Shown: positions 54,067 through 61,867 of the stretch, in pieces | How the letters are laid out: each line of letters opens with the position of its first letter | Position numbering within the stretch: position 1 is the first letter of the stretch | Assembly (NCBI RefSeq): GCF_016595525.1 | Contig: NZ_JAENII010000001.1 | Location: 310,001 to 374,000 of the forward strand | Length of the DNA stretch: 64,000 nt | Origin: Haloferula rosea | GTDB lineage: Bacteria; Verrucomicrobiota; Verrucomicrobiia; Verrucomicrobiales; Akkermansiaceae | Direction: 5' to 3' | Translations under genes and position numbers: made by a program | The notes under the pieces: generated by a model | Seen by the model: only the letters and a program-made list of their open reading frames with translations | Told to the model about the DNA's origin: nothing | The model's database searches: none

Positions 54067-54157
54067 GGATCCGCAGGTGAAATTCCCAGCGCCTGCGGAT
54101 CCCGCGGACCGGGTTTCCCGGGCGCTCATGGGATCGGGCAAGGGTGCACCGCCCGGG
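54067..54157 (-). other. Two strong hairpins between the rhamnosidase and purE
   Basis: GGATCCGCAGG (54067-54077) and CCTGCGGATCC (54092-54102) are perfect 11-base complements; CCCGGGCG (54117-54124) and CGCCCGGG (54150-54157) are perfect 8-base complements. Both follow the rhamnosidase stop on the minus strand and precede purE. Neither has a clear T-run, so they may be a Rho-dependent end, a processing site or a leader structure. Confidence 0.4.
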
Positions 54158-54161
54158 TCGT

Positions 54162-55997
54162 CTACCTGACCTCGAGCTCGACTGTGCCGCTCATCGTCTC
54201 GGCGAGGATCCAGCGGTCGTTCCGGCGCTCCGCTTTCACCTGACTGCCATTCACGAACACCGAGGTTCCGGCTTTCCCTGCGGGAAGACTGACTCGAGCG
54301 GGCATGCCGGTCGGGAGCTTGAGGGAAAGCTTGAACGCATCGCCATTCGTCCAATCAATCAGGATCGGGCCACGGGGCGTGGGGACCTTGCCTTTGGCGT
54401 GCTTGAGGTCTCCGGTGTGGGGTTCGATCGAGGCGAGTTCCCATCCGGGAGCGGCAGCCTCGGCGCCGAGGATGTAGCGTGGGAACAGGTTCGCCGGAGC
54501 GGCGCCCCAGGCGTGGTTCCAGTCCTGGTTGGGCTTGTATTTCTGGTCCCAGGCTTCCCATGAGATGGTCGTGCCACTGTTGACCATGTGTTTCCAGCTG
54601 CGGTCGTTGTCCGCGGTGATGAGCTGCAGGGCGGCATCCGATTGTCCGTATTCGAACAGCCCCTCCATGAAATACTGGGCGGCGTAGACCGAGCACCTCA
54701 TGCCCCGTCCAGCCATCCATTTCGCCAGAGCGCGTTCCTTGCCCTCCGGAGCGAGGCCGAATGCGAGGGGAAAGAGGCTGGCATGGAGTGATGCGTGATC
54801 GGTGCCGATCCCGTCGCGGTAGATGCCGCGCTTGGCGTCAAAGAAGGTCTGTTGGAACTTCTTGTGCGAGGCCTTGGCCTTGGCTTCGAAGTCTTTGGCT
54901 TCGTTCTCCAATTTCAGAGCCCGCGCCATTTCAGCCATCATTTGCAGGGCGCGGATGTGGAAGGCGTTGACCACCGTGTTGCGCGGAGTGAAGACATAGC
55001 CATCCCGCTCCTTCTGGGGCCAATCGACGATGTCCGTCCTCTTGATGTCCTGCGGTCCACTCTCGACGAGGTTGTCCTTGCCCCGTCGGTTCATGAGGGT
55101 CTTGGACTTGAGCGCTTCGTAGCGTCCGGCCATCCAGCCGAGGTCACCGGTGTGCATGTAGTCGGCATGCACCATGAAGACCATGTGCGGAGCCCACTCG
55201 GTGGGCCAGGTGCCATTGAGCAGGAGGTGGTCGATGGTGTCGCGGGCAATCTCGAGATCGTTGTCGGTGTAGTAGTGGCTGAGTTGATTCAGGTAGGCGT
55301 CCGCTTCGTAGGGGATGCGTTCCCGGTCACCATCGACGTAGAGCCCGGCGAAGGTGGTCGCCTTGATCGAGTAGTGGCAGAGGTCCCAGATTCGATTGAT
55401 GGTTTCGTCCGAAGTCTTGAACGAGGCGGCGTCGTCATCCCAGGCGGCGAGGAACGAGGCGCGGCGGGTGATCTGCTCCGGCTTGAGCTCACCGGGCCAT
55501 CCTTCGATTTCCACCCAGCGGAACGGGAGCAGGACGCCCCATTCCGCCGGGGTGAGGATGGCGGGCGGTGGCGGCGTGCGAGGCGTGCGGGGAGTCTTGC
55601 TCCAATCCTCGTACTTCATCGTCGTGGGATCCCAGGTGTTGCGCACGTCGGCGGGCGGTGCGGCGATGACGGTCGACTTGCCCTTCGGATCGACGGTGGT
55701 CAGGTTGTAGCGAACTGTGCCGGGTGGTTTGCGGTCGATTCTGCCGTCCTTCATCGACTCTCCGAAGTGGATGGTGATGGGTTTCGTGGCGCCGTCGGGC
55801 AGCTGCAGTTCGAGGTTGCCGAAGGCGACTTTCTCGAAGTCGACGAGCACGGTATTGTCGTCGAGCCGCTTGATCTTGAGAGGGGCTTGTTCGACCAATT
55901 TCACAGGTGCTGCATCGCAGGTCAGCAGGGTGACCCAAAGGCAGGTGGAGGCGACGAATCCTTTGGCCACGACGGGCAGGGGCTTTAATAGGTTCAT
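54162..55997 (-). CDS. Alpha-L-rhamnosidase-like glycoside hydrolase (GH78 type)
   Basis: A 611-residue exported enzyme. The signal peptide (about 1-30) is followed by beta-rich segments and an alpha/alpha-barrel whose DGDRERIPYEADAYLNQLSH segment matches the GH78 general-acid region and whose WNHAWGAAPANLFPRYILG matches the C-terminal barrel signature. GH78 enzymes release L-rhamnose from glycans. ATG 55997 is preferred over 56033. With nearby sulfatases it may help degrade sulfated rhamnose-containing polysaccharides. The exact specificity is not certain; related families such as GH106 are less likely. Confidence 0.82.
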   Translation of the reverse strand: MNLLKPLPVVAKGFVASTCLWVTLLTCDAAPVKLVEQAPLKIKRLDDNTVLVDFEKVAFGNLELQLPDGATKPITIHFGESMKDGRIDRKPPGTVRYNLTTVDPKGKSTVIAAPPADVRNTWDPTTMKYEDWSKTPRTPRTPPPPAILTPAEWGVLLPFRWVEIEGWPGELKPEQITRRASFLAAWDDDAASFKTSDETINRIWDLCHYSIKATTFAGLYVDGDRERIPYEADAYLNQLSHYYTDNDLEIARDTIDHLLLNGTWPTEWAPHMVFMVHADYMHTGDLGWMAGRYEALKSKTLMNRRGKDNLVESGPQDIKRTDIVDWPQKERDGYVFTPRNTVVNAFHIRALQMMAEMARALKLENEAKDFEAKAKASHKKFQQTFFDAKRGIYRDGIGTDHASLHASLFPLAFGLAPEGKERALAKWMAGRGMRCSVYAAQYFMEGLFEYGQSDAALQLITADNDRSWKHMVNSGTTISWEAWDQKYKPNQDWNHAWGAAPANLFPRYILGAEAAAPGWELASIEPHTGDLKHAKGKVPTPRGPILIDWTNGDAFKLSLKLPTGMPARVSLPAGKAGTSVFVNGSQVKAERRNDRWILAETMSGTVELEVR

Positions 55998-56037
55998 GGA
56001 ATGGATCAAGGAGGCAAGGGTTGGGGAGTGCAACTAA

Positions 56038-56129
56038 AAGCCCGCTGAGCGTTCGCTCAGCGGACTTAAAGCCCCGGAACAACCCAATTAAGTTCCGGGC
56101 TCTCCAGACCAACCCATATCGCTCTGGAG
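56038..56129 (-). terminator. Three tandem hairpins upstream of the rhamnosidase
   Basis: Stem 1 (56038-56067) pairs CCGCTGAGC with GCTCAGCGG and on the minus strand is followed by TTTT, so it can terminate minus-strand transcripts. Stem 2 (56071-56100) pairs CGGAAC with GTTCCG and further G-C pairs around a bulge. Stem 3 (56102-56129) pairs CTCCAGA with TCTGGAG. Together they suggest the 3' end of a structured RNA on the minus strand, or a leader structure. Confidence 0.45.
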
Positions 56130-56133
56130 AAAA

Positions 56134-56462
56134 TCTGTTGGGTCCCCTGACGGGGCATGAAAGTAAGTGAGGTGGAATCGGGGTTTCTCGCAGGAGGGCT
56201 CGGCATCATACCAGCGATGCTCAAGCTTATCGGAGGCTAGCGTTTCGCCGATGCCTGTCATGTCCCGGCTTTCAGGGACAGCCCGTCCACGGCCGGAGCT
56301 CATCCGCGGAGTCCCAAGAGGTCGGGCCTGCTGAGCGAGCATCAACCGGTGAAAATCGATGGCGACAAGCAGGGTCCCTGCGAGCCGCTCGGAGGGCACA
56401 GGTGCGGCAGAATGCTGTCGATGAAGGTCGCTAGATCGCAACCCTTGGAATTGTCGCATGCA
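56134..56462. other. Stretch without a supported gene
   Basis: No convincing gene. A 128-codon minus-strand frame at 56088-56474 crosses it, but I do not support it because it runs through the tandem hairpins. TGTCCC-N8-GGGACA is a perfect 6-base inverted repeat at 56261-56280, resembling the dyads at 13824 and 20209 but with an 8-base centre. No tmRNA, RNase P or SRP RNA signature was recognised. Confidence 0.4.
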
Positions 56463-56493
56463 TGCACATTGCAATCAAGGATTGCAATGTGCA
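56463..56493. promoter_or_regulatory. Perfect 14-base inverted repeat upstream of the response regulator
   Basis: TGCACATTGCAATC and GATTGCAATGTGCA are perfect complements separated by AAG. Each arm itself contains the palindrome ATTGCAAT. The outer TGCAC/GTGCA resembles NtrC-type half-sites but with wider spacing. It lies about 100 bases ahead of the sigma-54 response regulator start, so it may be an activator-binding site, possibly of that protein. Confidence 0.55.
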
Positions 56494-56595
56494 ACAAATG
56501 TTCATTGCGGGAATGGGCATCATGTGCTCTGGCTAGGGGGATAGGCGTGCCGCACGGCGGGCACGGTTTGAGCTGGAGACTGCTGACAATTGCCC

Positions 56596-57969
56596 ATGGA
56601 CATCCTGATTATTGACGACGAAGAGAGCATCCGTACCGCCACGCGACTGGCCGTCGAATCGGAGGGGCACTACGTCGAGACCGCCGAGAACTCGAAAACC
56701 GCGATGATGCGGGTGCGTGAGGAGAACTGGGACCTGATCTTCCTCGACGTCCGCTTGGGCGAGGAGGACGGGCTCGAGTTGCTCGCCAAGATCCTCAAGA
56801 AGCGGCCCGACCAGCTCGTGGTCATCTTCACCGCCTACTCGTCGGTCGAGATTGCCATCAAGGCGACCCAGGAAGGCGCCTTTGACTATCTGGAAAAGCC
56901 CTTCACCCCCGATCGTGTGCGCGGGATCCTGCTGAAGGCCCGGAAGGCACTGGCCGATGGCAACGAGATCCGGACCTTGAGAAATACGGTGACCGAATTG
57001 AAGACCCAGGTGGAGAGCTCAGGACCTCCGACCCGGTTCTCGTCCGAGGATCCGATGATGCAGGGAGCGCTCGACACCTTGTTCAGGGCGGCGAAGACGC
57101 CAGCCTCGATTCTATTGCTGGGCGAAAGCGGAACGGGCAAGAGCGTGATTGCCAAAACGATCCACGAAAACAGCGACATCGCGCAGAAGCCTTTCGTCAC
57201 CGTGAGTTGCCCGAGTCTCTCGAAACAACTGCTCGAAAGTGAACTCTTCGGACACGTGAGGGGAGCCTTCACGGGCGCAGTGAAGGACCAGTGGGGCAAA
57301 GTCCATGCCGCCGATGGAGGAACGCTGTTTCTTGATGAGATCGGTGAGCTTCCCATGGAAATCCAGCCGAAGCTTCTGCGACTTCTTCAGGAGCGGGAGT
57401 ATGAGCGCGTCGGTGAGAACAAGACCCGCGCCGCCAATGTCCGGATCATCGCTGCGACCAACAGAAATCTGAAGGCGAGCATTGAGAAGGGCGAGTTCCG
57501 TGAAGACCTATATTACCGCATCAACGTGATCTCGGTGGAGCTGCCACCTTTGCGGGCGAGGACGGGTGACCTGCTGGCTTTCGCGGATGACTACCTCACC
57601 CATTTCAGCAAACAGATCGGTCGCAACATCAAGGGATTCTCTCCAGCCGCGCGCGAGTTCGTATCCTCCTACCCGTGGCCCGGTAACCTGAGGGAACTCC
57701 GCAATGCGATCGAGCGGGCGACCATCCTCGCCCGCGACGAGTACATCGAACCTCAGGACCTTCCCAATCGGGCGGCGGGTGCCATCGGGACTCCAGGGGC
57801 CGAGGAAAACAAGATCGTGCCCGGCGCGGATCTCACCATTCAGGAACTGGAGGAGGAGCACATCAGGCGCGTGCTTGAACGAATCAAGAGTCAGCAGCAG
57901 GCGGCGAAGATCCTCGGGATCGACAAGGCCACCCTTTACCGGAAACGGAAGCGTTATGATATCGCTTGA
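56596..57969 (+). CDS. Sigma-54-dependent response regulator (NtrC family)
   Basis: A 457-residue transcription activator. Receiver domain 1-120 with phospho-acceptor Asp51 in LIFLDVRLGEEDG; AAA+ domain about 145-385 with P-loop GESGTGKS (176-183), the sigma-54-contacting GAFTGA (223-228) and the Walker B GGTLFLDEIGELP; C-terminal Fis-type helix-turn-helix (QQAAKILGIDKATLYRKRKR). ATG 56596 is preferred over TTG 56590. The orphan HisKA protein and hybrid kinase follow, so one of them could be its partner. Targets are unknown; no clear sigma-54 promoter was found near it. Confidence 0.95.
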   Translation: MDILIIDDEESIRTATRLAVESEGHYVETAENSKTAMMRVREENWDLIFLDVRLGEEDGLELLAKILKKRPDQLVVIFTAYSSVEIAIKATQEGAFDYLEKPFTPDRVRGILLKARKALADGNEIRTLRNTVTELKTQVESSGPPTRFSSEDPMMQGALDTLFRAAKTPASILLLGESGTGKSVIAKTIHENSDIAQKPFVTVSCPSLSKQLLESELFGHVRGAFTGAVKDQWGKVHAADGGTLFLDEIGELPMEIQPKLLRLLQEREYERVGENKTRAANVRIIAATNRNLKASIEKGEFREDLYYRINVISVELPPLRARTGDLLAFADDYLTHFSKQIGRNIKGFSPAAREFVSSYPWPGNLRELRNAIERATILARDEYIEPQDLPNRAAGAIGTPGAEENKIVPGADLTIQELEEEHIRRVLERIKSQQQAAKILGIDKATLYRKRKRYDIA

Positions 57970-58056
57970 ATCCATGAATCAGTTTGAACCGCAGGTCTGG
58001 CTTCGGCATGGTGTCGGGGGAGTTCCTTCGCGTCTCAACAAGAGAAGAGTGAAACC

Positions 58057-58257
58057 ATGAGTGAAGAGTCCGATCCTGAATTGTCATCCGTGAGTCACGA
58101 TATGAAATCTCCTCTAACAGGGATTCAGATGATGCTTCATTTGCTTCAGGAGCAGAAGGTCGGTCCTCTGAACGAAAAGCAGTTGATGATGGTGGAAAGG
58201 GCGAAAGCCGACTGCGACCGCTTGGTTCAGGTCATCAGCGATTACTTCAAGGATTAG
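58057..58257 (+). CDS. Orphan HisKA (dimerisation/phosphoacceptor) protein
   Basis: A 66-residue protein containing essentially only a histidine-kinase dimerisation domain: SSVSHDMKSPLTGIQMMLHL with the phospho-acceptor candidate His14, and a second helix (EKQLMMVERAKADCDRLVQV). It has no ATP-binding domain. An AAGAG-like sequence precedes its ATG. It lies between the response regulator and the hybrid kinase. It could be phosphorylated by another kinase or act as a phosphotransfer or inhibitor protein; it could also be a kinase remnant. Confidence 0.75.
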   Translation: MSEESDPELSSVSHDMKSPLTGIQMMLHLLQEQKVGPLNEKQLMMVERAKADCDRLVQVISDYFKD

Positions 58258-58277
58258 CCTGCATCCCAACTCCCCCC

Positions 58278-59879
58278 ATGCATCCACTTGCGGCCGCGAT
58301 CGCCAATTTCAGTAAATCTGTGACCATGCCGAATTCATCCGAAAGCGACTCAGCACAACAGACCGCGGATTCTCTTGAAGAGGAAGCCTTGCAACATGTT
58401 GCCGAAGTGCTTCCGCACATTGTCTGGACGGGGACACCGGAAGGGAGCGTCGATTTCATCAGTCCCCAACTGAGTGAATACACCGGGGTGCAACCGGATG
58501 ATGAGGGCTTTCTGGACTGGACGGGCTATGTGCATCCGGACGACTTGGAACTGGTGGTGAGTCGATGGTCTGAAGCTCGCGAGCGGAAGCAGACCTATTC
58601 GGCCGAGCAACGTCTTCGTTCCAAGCGAGGGGGTTACAAATGGTTCATTGCCCGGGCCGAGCCGGTCATCGGGGAGGACGGGGAAGTCACGAAGTGGTGT
58701 GGCACGCTCACCAGCATTCATGAGCACAAGGTTGCCGAACGGAAGCTGAAGTCTGCCTCCAGGCAGAAGGATGAATTCATCGCGATGCTCGGCCATGAGC
58801 TCCGGAATCCTCTCGCCGCCATCGCCGCGAGTCATCTGGCGCTCAGTAAGGAGGGGCTGGGGGAAGAGGACCGACGTGGTGCACTGAACATTCTCGGCCG
58901 GCAGATCAACCACCTGACTCGATTGGTGAATGATACCGTGGACGTGGCGCGGCTGTCCTTCGGCAAACTCCGGCTTGATACCCAACCTCTGGAACTCAAT
59001 CAACTGGTTGCGGACTGGGCGGAGGGCTATCGTTCGGTTGTCGAAGAGGGGGGCTATCGATTGAAAGTCGAGCTGGAGGCGGATGAGATATGGGTTGATG
59101 GCGACGCAGTCCGACTTTCCCAGTGCATCAACAACCTCGTCGGGAATGCGATGAAGTTCGCCGAGTCGGGAACCGAGGTGGTGGTGAGGACCACTTCCGA
59201 TCCGTCCGGCGATCATGCCGAGATCCGGGTCATCGATTCAGGGGTCGGCTTGGATGGTGAGGAGGTGGAGAATCTTTTCAAACGCTTCACCCAGGGGCGG
59301 GGTGCTGGTGTGCAGGACGTCGGGGGACTCGGCCTGGGTCTGTCGGTGGTTCGTGAGATCATGCAGATGCACGAGGGTGCGGTGGAGGGCTCGAGCAGGG
59401 GCAAGGGGCGTGGAGCAACCTTCACTCTCAAGATGCCGATCGGCAAGAAGCCTGACGTGGCAGCCGAAAGGGAGGAGGAGCAGAGTGAAGATCCGCAAGC
59501 CAAGAGCATCCTCCTGGTGGAGGACAATACCAGTGTTGCACGATCTCTTGAGTTATTTCTCCAGTTGGAAGGTCATTCGGTCACCCTGGCAGCGGACGGC
59601 AAGGAGGCGTTCGAGAAGCTTGCAACCGACCGCTTTGATCTGATCCTGAGTGATTTGACCCTACCGGGGGAAATCAGTGGATGGGATATCGCAAGCCGTG
59701 TGCAGCACGACTTTGCAAACACGCCGGATGATTTACCTTACCTGGTAGCTCTCTCCGGTCATGCGCTTCCCGAGCATGTGGAGAAGTCGAAGGCCGCTGG
59801 ATTCGAAGAACATATCGCGAAACCCCCGTCGCTCGACCAGTTGCGTGCGGTTCTCTCTCGCGCGTCGGGTCCGGCGTGA
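58278..59879 (+). CDS. Hybrid histidine kinase: PAS-HisKA-HATPase-REC
   Basis: A 533-residue soluble sensor kinase. PAS-type domain about 40-150 (VLPHIVWTGTPEGSVDFIS, WFIARAEPVIGEDGEVTKW); HisKA about 163-230 with His173 in IAMLGHELRNPLAAIAASHL; HATPase about 270-385 with INNLVGNAMKF, DSGVGLDG and GGLGLGLSVV; C-terminal receiver about 409-530 with Asp459 in LILSDLTLPG. There is no transmembrane helix, so it senses an internal signal. ATG 58326 is an alternative start. It follows the orphan HisKA gene by 20 bases. Confidence 0.95.
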   Translation: MHPLAAAIANFSKSVTMPNSSESDSAQQTADSLEEEALQHVAEVLPHIVWTGTPEGSVDFISPQLSEYTGVQPDDEGFLDWTGYVHPDDLELVVSRWSEARERKQTYSAEQRLRSKRGGYKWFIARAEPVIGEDGEVTKWCGTLTSIHEHKVAERKLKSASRQKDEFIAMLGHELRNPLAAIAASHLALSKEGLGEEDRRGALNILGRQINHLTRLVNDTVDVARLSFGKLRLDTQPLELNQLVADWAEGYRSVVEEGGYRLKVELEADEIWVDGDAVRLSQCINNLVGNAMKFAESGTEVVVRTTSDPSGDHAEIRVIDSGVGLDGEEVENLFKRFTQGRGAGVQDVGGLGLGLSVVREIMQMHEGAVEGSSRGKGRGATFTLKMPIGKKPDVAAEREEEQSEDPQAKSILLVEDNTSVARSLELFLQLEGHSVTLAADGKEAFEKLATDRFDLILSDLTLPGEISGWDIASRVQHDFANTPDDLPYLVALSGHALPEHVEKSKAAGFEEHIAKPPSLDQLRAVLSRASGPA

Positions 59880-60143
59880 TCAGAGTTCGGGCTGCTCCGC
59901 TTTGTTGATTCCCGGTTGCCGGGCCATCCACCGCTGGGTGGCCAGTCTCGCAACCGCGCCTATGGCGCCCGTCACGATTGCCCAGCGGGCAGCATCCTTG
60001 AACGAGGTGTCGGGATGGGCGGGGTGCTGTTCGCCGTCCCCCAATTTGGAGAGACCACGGTCGGCGGCCGACCTTGCCGCCTTGGCGGCAAGCGTCGGCA
60101 ACAGGGCCGCGGCGACAGCGAGTCCGAGTGCTTTGGAATTCAT
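59880..60143 (-). CDS. DUF4235-like small membrane protein
   Basis: An 87-residue protein with two hydrophobic helices. The second half, HPDTSFKDAARWAIVTGAIG followed by AVARLATQRWM, matches the PDTSW-type signature of DUF4235, a family of unknown function. ATG 60143 is preferred over 60179 because MNSKALGLAVAAALLPTLAA is the expected membrane start. It is convergent with the hybrid kinase and next to another small membrane protein. Confidence 0.8.
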   Translation of the reverse strand: MNSKALGLAVAAALLPTLAAKAARSAADRGLSKLGDGEQHPAHPDTSFKDAARWAIVTGAIGAVARLATQRWMARQPGINKAEQPEL

Positions 60144-60200
60144 GCCTCGATTCGTGGGTGCAGCGGGGGTGCGAACCACCCGCTGCTTGGAGAGCTATCG

Positions 60201-60347
60201 TTAGAGGAAAAAGCTGATGACCGCGATGATGAGGAACACCACGAGTAGGATCTTGGCGATGCCAGCGAACTGGCTCGCAACTCCGGTGAATCCAAAGATG
60301 GCAGCGATGAGGGCGAGGACGCCGAATATGATGGCAATGTGTAACAT
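60201..60347 (-). CDS. DUF1328-type small membrane protein
   Basis: A 48-residue protein, too short to be obvious. MLHIAIIFGVLALIAAIFGF, a GVASQFAGIAKILLVVF segment and a hydrophobic end match DUF1328, which is common among stress-related envelope proteins. The frame is open to 60473, but ATG 60347 gives the family's full length. Confidence 0.87.
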   Translation of the reverse strand: MLHIAIIFGVLALIAAIFGFTGVASQFAGIAKILLVVFLIIAVISFFL

Positions 60348-60663
60348 GGTTTTGGTTGTTGTGTTTGTTGGAGAGTCTTGGCTCTTCCCCTCCCTTCTTT
60401 GCAATCCGTGTTCCAACGGGATATCAAGGGATTTGGCAGAATTCAACGAGTCAAATCGTGCATCGTGCATCATCGGAGTGGCTTTCGGGTTGCGATATGA
60501 CTGCCAATCGGGCGGTTGGGTCTGATCGGGAGATCGGCAAGAAAGGGCGATTGGGAGGTTTCTTCAGTGCAGTAGGAGGAGAATGTGGGGAATCACCAGC
60601 AATCGACCGCTGAAACGAATTCCATGGGCGGCGTGGTTTCGGAATTGCTGAGTCAAACGGCCA
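60348..60663. promoter_or_regulatory. Divergent intergenic region
   Basis: A 316-base space between the DUF1328 gene and the FUSC-type gene, which are divergent, so it should hold two promoters. CGTGCAT is directly repeated at about 60459-60472. I see no reliable -35/-10 pair, terminator or RNA gene. A small plus-strand frame at 60585-61163 is a shadow of the downstream gene. Confidence 0.3.
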
Positions 60664-61716
60664 ATGATCAAGCGACTGAAGGAATCTTTCGACTTTTCGA
60701 AGCGACAGCTTCGCGACGCGACCCGTCTCGCTTTGCAAGCTGCGGCAGCGGCCTCATCGACCTTTCTCATCATGCAGGCACTGGGCATGGCGGAGGAATT
60801 CGTCGGCATTCTCTCTGCGGTCCTGGTGCTCAGTCCTGGCATTGGTGGCACCATTACCAGTGCTTGGAAAAGGTTGGCTGCCACGATCATTGGCGCCGCA
60901 GTGGGTGCGCTTTGCTTTTGGATCATTCCTGGCGGCTACGGGACCGCATTGGCGTTGTCGATTTCGATGCTGGTGATGAATGGGATCACGGGACTGTTCC
61001 CACAGTGGCGCTACGGAGTCGTGGCCGCCGTTGCACTCGCACTTGGCTCGGAGGACGATGTCATGGCCACGGCTCTGGACCGGAGCCTCTCGATTGCGCT
61101 TGGGGTGGTTGTCGGCATCGTGGTTTCGATCGGGGTGTGGCCAAGCAAGTCTTCGGCGCGTAGCAAGTCGTTCATCCGGGAGGCGCTTTCGTTGACGGCT
61201 GAGCGACTGGAGCTGGCTCTGTCACACACATCGAAGGATGTGACGGATGAGGCTTCCAAGGCTCTCGCGGATCTGGAGAATCGATACAGTTCCCTCATTT
61301 CTCATGCGCGGAGTGAGGCATCGAACGTGAATGTGGCCGACAATGAACGACTCCTGGAGCGTCTCGATGCTGCGGATCGGATTGATCACTCGGTCCGCCT
61401 GATTCACCGCGTGGCCACCGAAGAGGACCAGATCGAACATGAGGGAAACAAGATGGTGCAGACACTGGAGGAGGTCGGGCAGTCGATGCAGCAGATTCTG
61501 AGAGGAACCTCGTCCGACGAGCAGGATGAAGAACGGCCATCCATGCGTGCGCTGCATGATCGGATTGAGGAACTGAGGGGCGTCACGGGCGGGGACGAGT
61601 CGAAGGATGACTGGCATCATGTGAACCGAGTGGTGCTCGTCTTTGCCTTGGACGAGATTGTCGAAGCCATGGAGATACTGGGACGATCTGCCGAAAGCGG
61701 ATCATCGGGCGGGTAG
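60664..61716 (+). CDS. FUSC/aromatic-acid-exporter-like membrane protein
   Basis: A 350-residue membrane protein. The N-terminal half has six or so hydrophobic helices (ATRLALQAAAAASSTFLIMQ, FVGILSAVLVLSPG, WKRLAATIIGAAVGALCFW), followed by a long, charged, mainly helical cytoplasmic half. The pattern matches FUSC/ArAE-type proteins. Its substrate is unknown. The partner periplasmic and channel genes seen with some exporters are absent. Confidence 0.82.
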   Translation: MIKRLKESFDFSKRQLRDATRLALQAAAAASSTFLIMQALGMAEEFVGILSAVLVLSPGIGGTITSAWKRLAATIIGAAVGALCFWIIPGGYGTALALSISMLVMNGITGLFPQWRYGVVAAVALALGSEDDVMATALDRSLSIALGVVVGIVVSIGVWPSKSSARSKSFIREALSLTAERLELALSHTSKDVTDEASKALADLENRYSSLISHARSEASNVNVADNERLLERLDAADRIDHSVRLIHRVATEEDQIEHEGNKMVQTLEEVGQSMQQILRGTSSDEQDEERPSMRALHDRIEELRGVTGGDESKDDWHHVNRVVLVFALDEIVEAMEILGRSAESGSSGG

Positions 61717-61867
61717 GTGGGGCAAAATGCCTACCTGCAAGATTCAGCTAAGTGCAATCTGCCCTCGTGCAGGCTCGATGGATGGGTCTTGAATCTGTGG
61801 AAACGTCGTATTTCCAAGGGTCAAGGCCAGGGTCAGTGGATGGCATGGGGCGTGCGAAAAGGTTCCC

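Noticed and set aside
54795-55988. Plus-strand open frame of nearly 400 codons opposite the rhamnosidase
   Set aside because: Antisense to a recognised GH78-like enzyme with a signal peptide; the translation has no recognisable domain.
56038-56460. tmRNA, RNase P RNA or SRP RNA in the structured gap
   Set aside because: None of their conserved core sequences could be found on either strand.
56088-56474. 128-codon minus-strand frame in the 56-kb gap
   Set aside because: It passes through two strong hairpins, has no recognised domain and no clear ribosome-binding site. A decayed gene cannot be excluded.
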